Source: Enoplosus armatus
Taxonomy: Eukaryota; Chordata; Actinopteri; Centrarchiformes; Enoplosidae
Assembly: GCF_043641665.1 (NCBI RefSeq)
Contig: NC_092192.1
Coordinates: 19,060,658 to 19,124,657 of the forward strand
Direction: 5' to 3'
DNA length: 64,000 bases
A program made the translations under genes and the position numbers. Of the stretch, positions 32,375 through 46,823 are shown piece by piece; position 1 is the first letter of the stretch, and the number at the start of each line of letters is the position of its first letter. The notes under the pieces are model-generated. The model worked only from the letters and a program-made list of their open reading frames with translations, was not told where the DNA came from and did no database searches.

Positions 32375-32522
32375 AGTGATTAATGATTCCATGTTCTTAA
32401 CCTTATTTCCTTTAAAAAAAAACACAACAAAAAAACATGCTATACATGCTGAATTATTGAAAATGTTACACATGACAAAGGTGTTAATCTTAACATGACC
32501 AAAAGTTTGATGCACATCACTT

Positions 32523-32528
32523 AATAAA
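32523..32528 (+). other. Polyadenylation signal of seven-unit polyubiquitin gene
   Basis: AATAAA about 150 bp after the stop codon, followed by GT-rich DNA ('ctggtgttgttcatttttgg'). Confidence 0.75.
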
Positions 32529-32559
32529 GGATTAAACTGAACTTTCTGGTGTTGTTCAT

Positions 32560-34720
32560 TTTTGGTGTAAATCCACTGTTCAGATCCATAATGTCAGCAG
32601 TACATAAGCCGATTAGGTAAAACACTACTGTCAACACAGTTATAAGGAGAAATGGCAAAAAAAGTGTGGCTTTATCAGTAATGCAAATGTTGCAGAGCCA
32701 TAATTTTACTTATGAGCTAAAGGTGTAATGAACTGGCTGAAACTGCTTAACATGAGCAGTAATTGGAATACAACAGTTGGAAAGCATATATACACTGGAT
32801 AACTAGTCTATTTAAACAGGAAAATGGCATGCATTAGAAACTATTTTGAGGCTCAACTAGTATAGTTTTAGTATTTAAGAAAATCTTCTAAATATAACCT
32901 TGGAGTCTTGAGTCATTGGGAGCAGTAATATTCATTATTTTAATATAAATCAAATGAAAGCAATGCCATAGTCATTCTTATTAAGTTAATAAGATTGTGT
33001 ACTGTACTGAGTTATCAAAGTTGTGTATTTAATCTTTATGTAAAAGTACTAAAATGTGGACATCAAATGTCTTTTTATCGTTAAAGCTAATAGAAAACAC
33101 CAATATCTGATGAATCAGATTTCCCTGCCCATACTCTGTTCAGTGTGGCCAGCTTTACAATTCCGTACGTCATTTCTACCATCACAAACATGACTAGTTG
33201 TATGGTGTATGAGAGGAGCATAATGTGTAGAAAGGTAATTAAACCAGAATTTGTATAAATCATCAGTGTTGATATTTTTACTGAAGGAGGTCAAGCACAA
33301 TATCTCCAAGTAGATCATAATAGGCCTCCAATTTAGTAAGATGCCAATTTAGACCAGAAGATTTTCATGGCAGATTTTTATATGGTGTATACATGTATGT
33401 AGGTTTGTACTCTGTAGATGTGGAAATTAATAATGGGTAACTTAAAACTATAATCAGGCTCCAACTTAGTGAATGAAAGGCTATACTCCTGCAAAGGGTT
33501 TATAGAGGCGGAGGTCAGCTTTGGAGTCTACAGAACACTGGAAAGGTAGAAGGAATTTCTATTAATGGGGATGTGGCGCCATCTATTGTCAAGCAAGAGG
33601 TTAACATGTTTCATAGAGAAAAGATGAGGGGGAAAAGGCAAACTAATCAGAAGAGTTGATCTTAACCAATGGGTCTAAAAATGGGAATTGAAGACCAGCA
33701 GTGGAGGAGGACATATACTAAAATCACATAAAGGGGATTAGGGTGTGCTCTGTAGCTGGTACCAGAACGTTGGCATACAAGGAGGCAGACAAGTGGGAAA
33801 CAGGAAAATATGATTAACTTTAAAGCCTTTTGTCCAAACAGGCAGCAGTTGACAGTGTGTGCTTGTGTGATCCAAGAGCGAAAAGGGTGAACATTTTTGA
33901 ATAACTGAGGAATAAAATGTGCAGCATGTTCATATCAGATTCCAGTACAAACATACCAGAGATTGTCTTATGTCCTGGGCGTTAGCAGGCTGAAAGGAGC
34001 CCAATGTCTCTCACCATGCTGAGGCAGGGTAGTTTGGCATGGCATAAAAAACACTATGTGTTAAAACAGGAAACTGGAAAACATCACAGAGAACCAGCAG
34101 CAGAAAATGTATTCACAGAATGCATGTTTTTCTATGTGCAGCCTGATATATGAATGAGGTGAACGTGTAATGACCTTTGTGCATATAGTGACAACTCGGA
34201 TATAAATGCGGCCCTCAACCATGTTGCCTACAATTGAACCCACCAGAAAGGCTCAGGTCAGAGATGACACTATAGTCTCCAGCGAGGAAAGTAGTGTGGC
34301 TTATGAATGGCACAGGGATTGTTCCCTGGTATTTACCATCTAATCCAAAATTAAATAGGCTCAACACTGTTATCTGATAATCGGGTGTCAGCTGTTTATC
34401 CTGCCAGAGGCATTTATCTCATAGCACTCCTGACTTGACAATCTGCTTTCAGTTTGTGCATCAAGATCGGGAGAATGTATGACAAAGAATTCACGAAACA
34501 TGCTACTTATTAAATTCAACCAACACCATATACAGTACATTTCACAGGGCAGCTATCTCTAACAGAAAGCAGTTCAAAACGGCAAAGTAAAATCTAGTAT
34601 ATAATGTAGGCCTATCCTATAATCTTTGGATGATTGTCAGACCCAGAGTTGGACAAATAAGTAACAAGCACTTGACCTTTTTATTGAACTAAAACCATGA
34701 ATGGTTTATTTACGCTAGAA
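32560..34720. other. Spacer between the two polyubiquitin genes
   Basis: About 2.1 kb of AT-rich DNA with no supported exon. Near 33580, 'gtggcgccatctattgtcaa' looks like a decayed repeat, but I could not assign it. Confidence 0.5.
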
Positions 34721-34724
34721 ATTT

Positions 34725-34780
34725 GAACTATTTTCAATTGCGGATGAATATCCCTCGATGACGTGTCTCCAGTATAAATT
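34725..34780 (+). promoter_or_regulatory. Core promoter of the three-unit polyubiquitin gene
   Basis: GAACTATTTTCAATTGCGG, then CGATGACGTGTCTCCAG and a TATA box (TATAAATT, 34773-34780). It is a clear paralogue of the promoter at 29947-30008. Confidence 0.75.
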
Positions 34781-34802
34781 ATCCTGTTCCCCTGGCAACT
34801 GT

Positions 34803-34862
34803 ACAGTCAGAGGGAGGTGTCACTGAGGAAAACAGCAGTAACACAGCACACTGGAACAAATT
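34803..34862 (+). other. Non-coding exon 1 of the three-unit polyubiquitin gene
   Basis: Start estimated from the TATA box; donor acaaatt|gtaagt after 34862. The intron ends at TTTTTCACAG|GTGTAAACATG just before the coding exon, and the last bases before the ATG match those of the upstream gene. Confidence 0.65.
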
Positions 34863-35176
34863 GTAAGTACAATCGTTCGTTTGAAAAATACATGTTAATA
34901 GAGATGCTTCAGATTTTCTGCTGCTCTACTATATTTTAACTGCTGTCGCTTTCGTTTCCTTTTTAGCAGCTAGCTAACCGCTTCATAAACAATGAATGTA
35001 AAGGCTAGCTAGCAACCTCAAAACAACGTTTCTTCAATGAATATTGTAACCTAGTTAACATACGTTACGAATGACGTTCTATGTTTATATTTACTTAATC
35101 AATCGTCAAGTTTAACAATGATGTGAAAGACATTTGCTAACGTTAACTAGTAACAACGGCACAGCATTTCTAGCTG

Positions 35177-35250
35177 TATCGTCCATTAGCGGGTAGCGTT
35201 AGCTGAACAAAACGAAGGCAAACAACAATAGCTTATTTTAAAATGGCGCT
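35177..35250 (+). promoter_or_regulatory. Intron-1 block of second polyubiquitin gene, with YY1-like site
   Basis: Contains TATCGTCCATTAGCGGGT, GTTAGCTGAACAAAA and, at 35240-35250, AAAATGGCGCT, matching the block at 30378-30475 in the same order. The DNA around it in the intron is much less alike, which argues for selection or for recent conversion of this piece. Confidence 0.55.
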
Positions 35251-35583
35251 GGTGCTAGAATCACCGGCTTCCTACCAGTATGTTCAAGTGATGCAGAAGG
35301 ATTTAGCTCACTTATATCCCTCATGGTAACTTAAAATAATAAGTGATGGCCCGAATAATGGGGGCTTTACATACAAAACATATGTATAAAGCAATTTAAG
35401 AATTAATCTATACCTCTGACAGGAAGAAGTAAACTAAATGGCCAAATATTAAAATGTAGATGAAAGATGTTGTATTCAAAACAAGGTACATGGTAGGCTG
35501 TTCAAATGTATGGCTTGTTTTATCTTTAAAGCATACAAGGTAATTTTTGCTGTAGGCCTTGTTACATTATACTGTATTGCTAA

Positions 35584-36300
<717 letters not shown>

Positions 36301-36341
36301 ATGATTTCATGCTTTTACTTGATAACATGACAACCTAACCC

Positions 36342-36347
36342 AATAAA
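36342..36347 (+). other. Polyadenylation signal of three-unit polyubiquitin gene
   Basis: AATAAA only about 42 bp after the stop codon, followed by T-rich DNA ('ggttttttttctttctttt'). Confidence 0.7.
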
Positions 36348-36399
36348 AGATGAGAGATGGAATGTATATGGTTTTTTTTCTTTCTTTTGCACACATCAT

Positions 36400-38950
36400 A
36401 TGAAGGCTAGAAGAGCCAAAAGCACTGAAATTATTTTTGAAATACTTATTTTATAGTATTTTCAGCTTAATGGATGCAGTTATGGGATTTGCCTAGAAAA
36501 TGAAAGTGATTTAGTGAGACTGTGTAGTTTGGAAGCTTACTGCTTTTGACCTTTACACTCAGCCGTCATCCTTAGGTTATTCTGGAAAACAAAAAGGTAT
36601 CATAGTTCATGGCAAATTGACAGGACAAAGTATGTTGTAATTGTTCAGTAGAATCTGATTTTATTAATTAATGATGAGCGTAACCCTAAAAATAAAATGA
36701 CACCATTCTTCCTGGAGTCCTGTGAGCGGTCTGTAACATGGTTTACCCGGGAATAAAGAAGTGAGTGAGAACCCTTTCTACTGCCCACATTGAGAAGAAG
36801 TCGACTAACTTAAAACGAAACTGAAACCTGAAGTTTTGCCACTACAAAGACTGTAAGACCTAATGGGTTTTCAAATATTGCCCTGTTAAAATCTAGTTGC
36901 CATTATACGTTCGTTAGTGTGGATGCTACATTAAAATGGAAATTTATATACAAATGTTTTATTTGATTTGGGTTGGATTCATATAATTTAGAATTGAATG
37001 AACTAGAAGCACAAAGGTTACTATGATTATGATATGTGCTTTTATATAATTCCATGTTAGAATTGAAAGTGCAGTATTACTGACGACCAATATCATCTCA
37101 TAAATCACATCCTGGCAACAGGGAAACCTTGTGCTTCAAGGGTCGACGTCCTATTGAACATCTTACAGGAATTCAAATGTGACTGTATTCATAGGCAATT
37201 GAATGAAGAGTGAAATGTCACATGGAGCCACTAGAGGTCACTAGCTCACTGGTCATTCTCCCACCCTCTGGTTCCTTGAAGTTGCAGTTACACTGTACAA
37301 ATCTGTGGTTGAAAGTGGGACTCCTTGTCTAATAGTCCCCCTTTCAAACTGGTTGTTTAGTTAATTATGATTTTTTTTTAAATCTAACAGGATATAGGTT
37401 ATGATCCAAAGCAGCTCCTTTGCAGATATAGTAGTCACAGCCATAGTACTGATTCAGGAGCAGATACCCAAAGTAGAGGGTTCTTCTGGCCAGTGGTTTG
37501 GTGTGAAACCAGGGTCCTAAATCAGCCATAAATATATCCAGCATCTCTGTTTATGGCAGTAATAATGAAGTGTTTCATGGAAAGCAAAGGTGCAATGGTG
37601 CAATATCATTAAAGAGACAGGGGAAGGAAAGATGAGATTAATCCCAATGGGGAGATTAGGCTGTTGCAGCAAAACAGTAGAATAAAAAGTGGATAATGAG
37701 CATATAATCATATGTTGAAGAATACCAGTGGATGACAATTTATTGGACCAGAAAGGAAAAGGTTAAATAAATTATATATGCTGTGAAAATATACTGAGGA
37801 TAAATATATGTAGTAAAATAAAAGCTATTACAACATACATACAAGATACATAAAAAAAATATGGGAGGTGTGACAGATGCACAGAAATGCACAGGCTATG
37901 TGATGTGCATAATGTGTGCCTTCCTCAGGGGAACTGCACCAATTTTACACATCAAAGTCTGTTTACAGGTTTCAGGGAGTACTACTGCATATTTGAAAAA
38001 GTTGTATAAAGCCTGTGTGGGTCTGGGGGGGGGGGGGGGCTAATGGCTCGAGGCTACATTAGCCACTACTAGCACAACACACCTGAATCTCTGACTGAAC
38101 TGTCCGTGGTCAAGTGGCCCTGTAGGTAATGTAGGCACCAGGTTTTGACAAGGAAAAAGAATGAGTGAAAACCCATATCTTTGGTTCTGCTGCATCACTT
38201 TTGATCCCTTTTTTAAAGAAAACCTGTCCATTGTGGGTGCGATAATGTGTAAATCACCAGTGTAAATTTTGCACAAATGTGCCTGGTGATGTACAGATAA
38301 CCTGCAGCCTCACTCTCACTACTGGAGCTGTGTCCATTTTCCCTCATAGCCTATTATTTAGTTGGAAATGTGTCATTTGCTATGGCAAATACCTCAGATG
38401 TACCATAGTTTTCATACTTGAACACAGCAGAATAATACATCCACAAACCCTTAAACAGGATTTTGTTTTTAAAATATATTTTTGATTCTTTAAAAAAGTA
38501 GGATGACACTTCCACCATATTTCATCCTGGTCAGTGAGATGGGGGGGGGGGGTCAGCTATCCCCTTCCCGTGCTAATGCTATACCATTAGATGGGACAAT
38601 ATTACCAGATGTTTCTGCACAGCTGTCTGCTGCCATTAACACACGGTGATCATAACATGTGGGTATACTACACAAAGAAGAATATATATGTGTGATGCAG
38701 ATTTATCTACATGGCCAACCCCCAACCCCCCACCTTTGCACGGCACAGCATGTAGCATTGCCCCCCCCCCCCAGTAAAAAATAATAGCTGTAACCTTATT
38801 TTTAGAGTAGCACACATTAGAAACTCACTGTGGATTTGCAGATCTGTGAGTGATCTGTCACTAGTACCATTACGTTCCCCCAAAGTTTTGTGAGGCTTCA
38901 AAGTTTGATGTCAGAGAAAATGTATTTGATATAAAAACCAAGCATGATAT
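36400..38950. other. Intergenic spacer before p2rx5
   Basis: About 2.5 kb without supported exons. Homopolymer G or C runs occur near 38025-38039, 38540-38551 and 38761-38772. Such runs often vary in length and may be miscounted in an assembly. Confidence 0.5.
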
Positions 38951-38965
38951 CAACATTTCCTCCAC

Positions 38966-39119
38966 GTGTTTCGCGGTGGCCTTTCGGAGCAGACGGGGTT
39001 GGCTGCCCCGCAGCCCCTCTCCCGGTGGCTCTGCCCGCTGCGTGACCAGCGCAGCAGTTGTATATATCAGCTGGGAGGCTGGGCGCTGCTGTCTCACTCG
39101 GGTTTGCCGTGCGGGAGGA
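38966..39119 (+). promoter_or_regulatory. GC-rich promoter/5' UTR of p2rx5
   Basis: The sequence turns GC- and CpG-rich just upstream of the p2rx5 ATG, against AT-rich surroundings. A TATA-like 'gtatatat' lies about 60 bp before the ATG. The transcription start is not determined. Confidence 0.45.
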
Positions 39120-42100
39120 ATGGCGGGCTGGGGAGTCTTCTTCGTCTCTCTCCTCAACTACAAGACAGAGAAATATGTCATCGCCGAGAACAGGAAGATC
39201 GGGATATTATTTCGACTCTACCAGCTGGCCGTGCTGGGATACATAATCGGGTGAGGTGCAGCGCGCGGCCCCCTTTTAATGCCTGGAATAAAGTAACCTT
39301 TTAGAAAGTGATTCCACACAGTTAAAAATAGTTGAGCTTGTCAAAAGTGTGTGGACTTTGTTCCTGTTGTTAAAGAGGCCGCGACGAAGAGATCTGCCTG
39401 TTGTTAAAACTTGCTGTGTCCCGGGAAGGGTTGGTGTTGGTGAATTCATTAATGTCTGAAATTGCTGTAGAGGCAGGGAGTTCTCCTCTCCCACCCCTCA
39501 CTGCGTGATGTCACGCTGATGTATGTGGGAGAAATGATGAAAAGCTGAGCAGGTGACTGTGGCAGTATGGTTAAGGGTTAATGGCATCTGGTTTGACCTT
39601 TAAAACGCACTTGTTTGTTATATGACGAATTTAGTGGCTGCAGGGTGGTTCTGTAATCGCATTTGGCTCTGTGGCATGTGTGCTGTGGCTCAGAGAGGGG
39701 GCCGCTCAGCTTTATTGTCATGTCAGGTCTGAGACTTTGAGGTCTTTTAGTGCATTTTCCTCAGACGCTGCTGTCACCTGCAGATGCAAAATAGTTCATG
39801 TGTATTGACACGTTGACATTACTCCTTTTATCTGACACATGCTGGTGAACGCACTTAACATGAGATCACAAATGCTATACAGCACCTATGCTGACATGAT
39901 GAAAAAAAGCCCCCCCCAAAAAAAGAGAATGATATTGTTAAACGTATTCAGCGTAAGGCTCTAAAACACAGTGACTTCTGGCGTTTGGATGAATGTCTCA
40001 GGTGGGTGTTTGTGGTGAAGAAAGGTTACCAGGAGAGAGAAGAGGCCATCCAGACCTCAGTCATCACCAAGCTCAAAGGTGTCACACTGACCAACAGCTC
40101 GGAGACGGGGCTTCACCTGTGGAGTGCTGAGGATTACGTCATACCCCCCAATGTGAGTCAGCCAATCAATCAATCAATCAATCAATCTATCTATCTATCT
40201 GTCTAGATTATGAGGCTATTGAGCGTCTGCTTTAGTGGATGTCGTTAGCCTCGGTTTCTGTCTCAACAGATTTATCAATAGTGAACTTCTCGGAAGTGTA
40301 ATTTGTTTAACCTTTTGCTTCTCGATCTCACAGCCTGGATCTAATTTTATTTTGTAGGGTGAGCAGGTGTTCTTCATAGTAACAAATTACATAGAGACCC
40401 CCAATCAGAGGCTGGGGATGTGTGCTGAGGTGAGCATACAGAGGAATTTCATTATTAGCACTTTTAAATGTGTTTTTCTCCCAACCTAAGATCTTAAAAT
40501 GACTGCAGTTACACTGTATCCAGCAGCGTTTATTCTGTCTCACAGAGTTTCAAGGTGCCGAATGGACGATGTCAAAGTGATGATGACTGCATGGAGGGGG
40601 AGACTGTAATAGCTGGCCATGGTGAGGATCATTTGTTGTGCTGCAGTCATGTGAAAATGGTTTTTAGCTTTTAGCCTCAATTATATATTCACCATATATT
40701 CATAGCTTTAGATCTTTGATATAGGTCACTAACAATGTGTTCTGTATGATGAAGAAATAATAGTTGCATCTCATTTTACAGGTGTGGTCTTTCTTATATA
40801 CTAATGTCATGGTTTGGCCACTACTTTCAACTCGATGCTATCACAAAGTTATGACATTTAAATGACTCTTTTATATGTTTTTATCTCAACAATATTCTCT
40901 AATTCACACATATTATTCATGATTCATCACACAACAGTACGCACAATACCGAAAGTACTCCAATTTGTCTTATTTTGGAATAAACTCTCTTTATGCTCCA
41001 CCCAGCCAAGAATCTTTTGCTCTCTCCATCAGGAATCAAGACCGGCTTGTGTTTAAACAGCACTGGGACCTGTCAGATTCACGCCTGGTGTCCTGTTGAA
41101 TACAGCAAGAGACCCACGTGAGACCCTTCCTCTCTTGCAGAACTTTGGAAATGTGCCATTTTGTGCTACTACACTGACACTCACTCTGATCCCTCACAGG
41201 GACCGAGATATTTCACAGGTTCTATTTATTACTGACGCAGCCTGTCAGCTCCACTTGTTGTTTTTTTTTTTTTTTTTTTCACACAGCTGCCTGTCTCTTT
41301 CATTTCCAGAGAGCCCTTACTGAGTGAAGCAGAAAACTTCACCATCTACATCAAGAACTTCATCAGGTTTCCAAAGTTTGAATTCTCCAAGTAAGTGGCC
41401 GTAAGTGGTGCTGACTGCTGCTGTGCCTATGGTTTCAAGGCATGGTGACATAGCTGGGAGAGTAAGCTGAGGGGTATACATGTTCCAATGGCTGCTTGAA
41501 ATAGCTTTAGGGTGCAGAGAGCCTTCTATTTATACCTGCCTGTGCATTTCACTCAGTGAGACGGTGAAACAGTCATCGGAGACGTCCTTGACAGCGGGCC
41601 TTGCCCTGGACAGGTGTCAGATCAGATGGGGGCTAGCCCGGTGAGCCGTGTTGCCGACCTCTCCGCTGTTGTCTGTTCAAGTCCTGCAGGAAAGCAGAGA
41701 GATGCCACGAGCCACTGCTAATTCATCAGTCAGGCTCTTATTCTAATTACGCAGCCATCTCTCGTATGTTTCCTCACAAATCTATGATATGCTCATGCTT
41801 AATGGGCTGGTAATATAAATCCCTCATAATGGGTGGTACTCGAAATGGCTGGCAACACTCCACTGCGTCTTACAGTATGGCACATCCGGTTACACTCTTA
41901 GAGCCAGAGGGTGTAATGGTGCGGGTTGATTGACATACACATCCTGTTCGTGCTGCTGTCGGTGTGTGTGTGTGTGTAGAGGAAAACCTTCGAGCAACAT
42001 AATAAAACTCATTCAGTCAAGGTTAGATATCAAGTACTGCCAATCTTGACGACTTCTATATATCTAAGCTTACAGTTCAGTCAAAGCCAATATGAGAAGT

Positions 42101-44010
42101 TAGGTTGAGTCTTACTCTGTTTCTGCTGCCATATGTGAAAACCTGATAAGTCCAACTTTGGTGATTTTCATCTTTTAACTTAAGAAGGTGTTTTTTTTCT
42201 GGGTTCCATGATCAAACTCCTCAACATTTGATGTTTAATGTGAAAACAATTACTTTCCATAGATCCTGAAAACTGACATATGACGTGTTTCGTCTCTGCT
42301 GTGACCTCTTAGGTCCAACGTCCTTGAAACCGCTGATGACAGATACCTGAAAAGATGCTCCTACGACAGTGAGAACCATCCGTACTGCCCCATCTTCCGT
42401 CTCGGAGAGCTGGTCAGCTGGACTGGACATGACTTCCAGGACATGGCTGTTAAGGTACAAAGTGTAATAATGTGCCAATTAAGACTGTGTGTGGGAGTGA
42501 TTTCAGTTCCTGGCTTCCTCACTGTAATTTGATAATAAACCATAATAGACCATCACTTTTATGAATGATGGAAATGCATTTTAACTGCTTGTGATTGCAA
42601 CTGTAGAAAAACACACTGGAACTTGCAATCTTACCTATTATTGACAAGAATGGGTGGCAGCCATGTTGAAAGGAATCAGAACAAAAGCCTGTCTTCATTA
42701 CTGATTACTGATGATGATGGCAGATGTCTTGAGGAGATTATGAGGGTGAAGAGGGAGGGCTAACTGTTCTGCTACTGCAACACACTGCAACAGGTCTTTA
42801 AAGGACGACGGGTAACAAGACCTGAACTAGAGTTTAGAGTCTAAAAGAAACAAACATGATGTGTGTCAGTATAGCAAAGTGTCTGTTTTTGTCCGTCAGG
42901 GTGGGTCTGTTGGTATTCTTATCGAGTGGATCTGTGACCTGGATAAGGACTCCTCACAGTGTAATCCACACTACAGCTTCACCCGTTTGGACATGAACTT
43001 GAACAGCTCGGTCACATCAGGATACAACTTCAGGTATGTCCTCTCAGGCATTTAACAAGAAATAAATCTGTCAGCCCTCAGCCTCCACTCTACTCTCTGT
43101 GCCTGACCTGTTTGATTCAACTGATTGTTTCCCCTCCAGATATGCCCGGTATTACAAGGATGAAAATGGGGAAACCTACCGCACTTTGTACAAAGTGTAT
43201 GGGATTCGCTTCGATATAATGATCAATGGCCAGGTACAGCAGTGATATGAGCTGTTTTTTTCTAAAGGAAGAACATCATTCTGGTAATAGACGTGCAGTG
43301 ACTGCCTGTTATTGTTTTGCAGGCTGGGAAATTCAGTATTGTTCCAACAATAATTACCATTGGTTCGGGCGTTGCTCTGCTGGGTGCAGTGAGTAATTTA
43401 CTAAAATATGATGTTGATGCGTCAGAGGATAATTGGTGTGTGCATATTGCAGTGCCACTAGAGGGTGATGGATGATCACCAGTAACGGAAATAAGGATTC
43501 TCTGCAGCTTGTGAAAATCCACTTGATTTTCTTTTTTCTTTCAGGGAGCCTTCGCATGTGATATGATACTTCTGTACATGATGAACACAAGCTCCTTCTA
43601 CCGAGAGAGGAAATTTGAAATCATCAACTTCAAGTATGACTAACTGTATTTACACAAACTTGATGATGGCGCCTTTTAAGTTGTCCAAACCTTGATCACC
43701 ACATTCACCGGCACATCTCTCTCATACTATACGTAATAGGAAAGACCGGACCAAACAGAAGGATGGGAAGGCAGGACACCGGGAGAGGAGATCCAGGAAA
43801 CCAGCTGCAGAGAAAGGGGCCGCCAACTCCATCACAAACCCAGAGGACACTGAACCCACTATGGGGTCTTCTCCCACTGTAGAGAGGCAGCTGCCTGTGG
43901 ACAAACGGGGTCCCACCATTCCACGCAACACTGGACAGCGATACTCTGCCCTTGTCTCTCCCCAAGGTGCAGAGCAAAGGCATCACATCACTTTCTCCTC
44001 GCACAATTAA
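39120..44010 (+). CDS. p2rx5: P2X purinoceptor 5, ATP-gated cation channel
   Basis: Twelve coding exons splice in frame to 463 residues: 39120-39250, 40002-40152, 40358-40429, 40546-40621, 41033-41117, 41310-41390, 42313-42454, 42900-43033, 43140-43233, 43323-43388, 43545-43633 and 43740-44010. P2X subunits form trimeric plasma-membrane channels opened by extracellular ATP. Visible are [11 protein letters not shown]1 (about 28-50), the ATP-contact pair K67/K69 in ITKLKG, a cysteine-rich head, [21 protein letters not shown] and [12 protein letters not shown]2 comes from exons 10 and 11 ([21 protein letters not shown]), followed by the YxxxK retention motif YRERK. The intracellular tail is basic, then polar. 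P2X5 is preferred over other P2X members from its place beside emc6, shpk and trpv1, as in mammals, and from similarity to human P2X5. Exon 10, which most human P2RX5 transcripts skip, has intact frame and splice sites here. Confidence 0.92.
40163..40204. repeat. Compound (AATC)n(TATC)n microsatellite
   Basis: Tetranucleotide runs AATC then TATC begin 11 bp after the donor of p2rx5 exon 2. Variation here could in principle touch that splice site's context. Confidence 0.9.
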
Positions 44011-45430
44011 GTCTGCAGGCAGCGCAAGACAAATCACCTGCAGTGGTCTCAGTTAGGTTGCAAGAGGTTGAAGCAAAAGTCGGACTGATGTCCACTTCTC
44101 ACCTACTGGGACTGACTGCTGGCATGTCACTAGCTTGAGTGGTGCTTGCCCTGACTGGAGATACGTTGGCCCAGAGAAATGTTAATGCTCTGCAAGTGGG
44201 CCAGGATGCTGATGTCGAAATACACAGAAAGGTGGTTGTCAGTGGCTGGGTCAGGATCCAAAGGTATGTGGGAGATTACAACAGGTCCATAAATAATGAT
44301 ATGAAAAAGTACTGTGATAATGTTGCTATTACTAGAGTGGTTCATCTAAGACTTAAAAGAAATTACCAAAAATTTGCCAGTTACTGCTTGACAAATGCAA
44401 AGAATGAATTGTCTTTGTTTCATGTTATAAAAATCAATACTTTTTTAGCTGTTGATCAGACTAATTAAGCATAAGTCTTTATTTTTGCCATTTTAAGGAC
44501 TAAGTTATAAAAATATAAATAACACATCAAAAATAAGACATTATAAATTCTTTGAAAATTGAAAAATGCATATTATGCCAATATTTCACTGTGGACCTCA
44601 AATATAAGTCTGGATTAGGCAAAATAAACATTGTCAATAAATAAAACGTAAAAAGATTTCTGCTAAATCAGTCTGCAAACTAGCTTCTAAGTGAAATGTC
44701 TGTCATTAGATAAATTTTTTGTGAGCATGGATTCAAAGAGAAAAAAATGAAATCAAAGAAAATGTGTGAATGGTCTTAATTGTTGGTATTTCAGCTGGAT
44801 GCATCATGTACCTGTGTTGTGACAGGAATTTGAGTGTACTGTTAAACACTGCCTATGCGTTTCCTCCTTTATGTTGAGATGGCTGTGCTGATTGTGACGT
44901 TGACACCGGCCATGCAATGGCTTCAAAACAATCTTATGCACAATATAATGTACTTGTGAAGCTGTGGAATGCAGTCGTGATGTGAGTGGACAAGTTCACT
45001 GCTTATGTACTGGCTGATTGTTAATGAATGGTGCAAGATGTTGAAGTGCATGTACTCCTTCCTCCCTCCTGTTTGTTCTTCCTGTTTCTATGTATTGAAT
45101 GGAAACAAATTTACTTGTCATGTTGATTTCATGTCAACATATGACACTGTCTGGCAAGCCGATGAATAATGTATACAAACAAGTTGCACAGAGATATTTA
45201 TTACAATCAGTAATCAGATTTGTTATAATTTAATCATAGTATTATACATGAAATGCGATGCCAAGGGCTTACACCTTGTTAGGATGTAATATGCTTTGAT
45301 CTATGTTACACTACAATCTACATTATTATAACTGCTCTTATCCTGGTACGGGTGATACTGAGCACAGAGCAGGAGTTAAAGGTGAAATAAGTTCATAGTC
45401 ACTGCTAAGTGTGGACCAGGAAGGATAAGA
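44011..45430. other. p2rx5 3' UTR and p2rx5-emc6 intergenic DNA
   Basis: AATAAA signals at 44623-44628 and near 44637 would give p2rx5 a 3' UTR of about 0.65 kb. For emc6, transcribed toward this side, TTTATT at 45437-45442 reads AATAAA on the minus strand. No other exon seen. Confidence 0.5.
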
Positions 45431-45609
45431 GGACAGTTTATTCTGCATGCTATAATTACTGACACATCGTCTGTTTAATCAACTGTTCAAAAATGGAAAA
45501 ATCTCAAGTTTTTCACTAAAGGCTTATCTACAAACAGCAGGGCAGACACTATTATTGATTTACGAAATATTAGATGGGATTAATTCAGAGTTGTTTGTGG
45601 GAGATTATT

Positions 45610-45993
<384 letters not shown>

Positions 45994-46823
45994 TCAGACA
46001 TGTTTACAATACAACACAGATACATTTACTCAAATACTGTACATAAGTAGTTTTCAAACACTTAAATGAATGGTAATGTATACTTCACTACAACTCGGAG
46101 GCAAATATTGTAGTTTTTACTTTCACAAAACCTGTGAGATAATGAAATGTGATGGTTTGATACAGACTGAACAACCCAACAGAAAATAACGTCGTTAAAC
46201 TCAACTCCACCTCAACAAGTTACATGAAAGAATCTGCTTACGCATTACTGTATCAGTAATATTAATAATACAATGACTTAGACTGACAGGGGGTTATTTT
46301 TACATTGTCTCAGTGCTTAGTCCACCAATACTAAGCAAGGCCATGACTACATTAGAAAAACTAATTTGTACCGGCTTTACAGATATCGATAGGTCTAAGG
46401 TTACCGTAATGCATTCATTATACATTTCAGCAGATTAACCACTACGAGAAAAAGAGGACAAAATCAAAAAAGCCCCCTAATATGGAGTGACAAAGACAAA
46501 AAGAAAAGCTGTCAGTCAGCCTTGGGCGATGTTAGCTTAGCTACTGACCACAATAAAGCAAAGAAGCTAATACCTACATTTAAAGCCTTGCTCTGGTGAC
46601 AGAAACAGGCACATAAGACACCAAAAAGAGAAAAGCGGACGAGACTCTAGTCATTGTAGCCTCATAATTAAACTAAACAATACTGCATGACTTTAGGTAA
46701 TGTAACTGCACGTTAAATTGCTTTATTTTAACATTCTTATCTTTAAAAAATGGGCTAACGTGCTAGCATTATTAGCTAGCTCTCCAGGGTGCTAGCTGAC
46801 GGTAACTGATGACAGACTCTCAC

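Noticed and set aside
38025..38772. G and C homopolymer runs as possible quadruplex or regulatory sites
   Set aside because: Single uninterrupted runs, not spaced G-tracts, and liable to length error; nothing else supports function.
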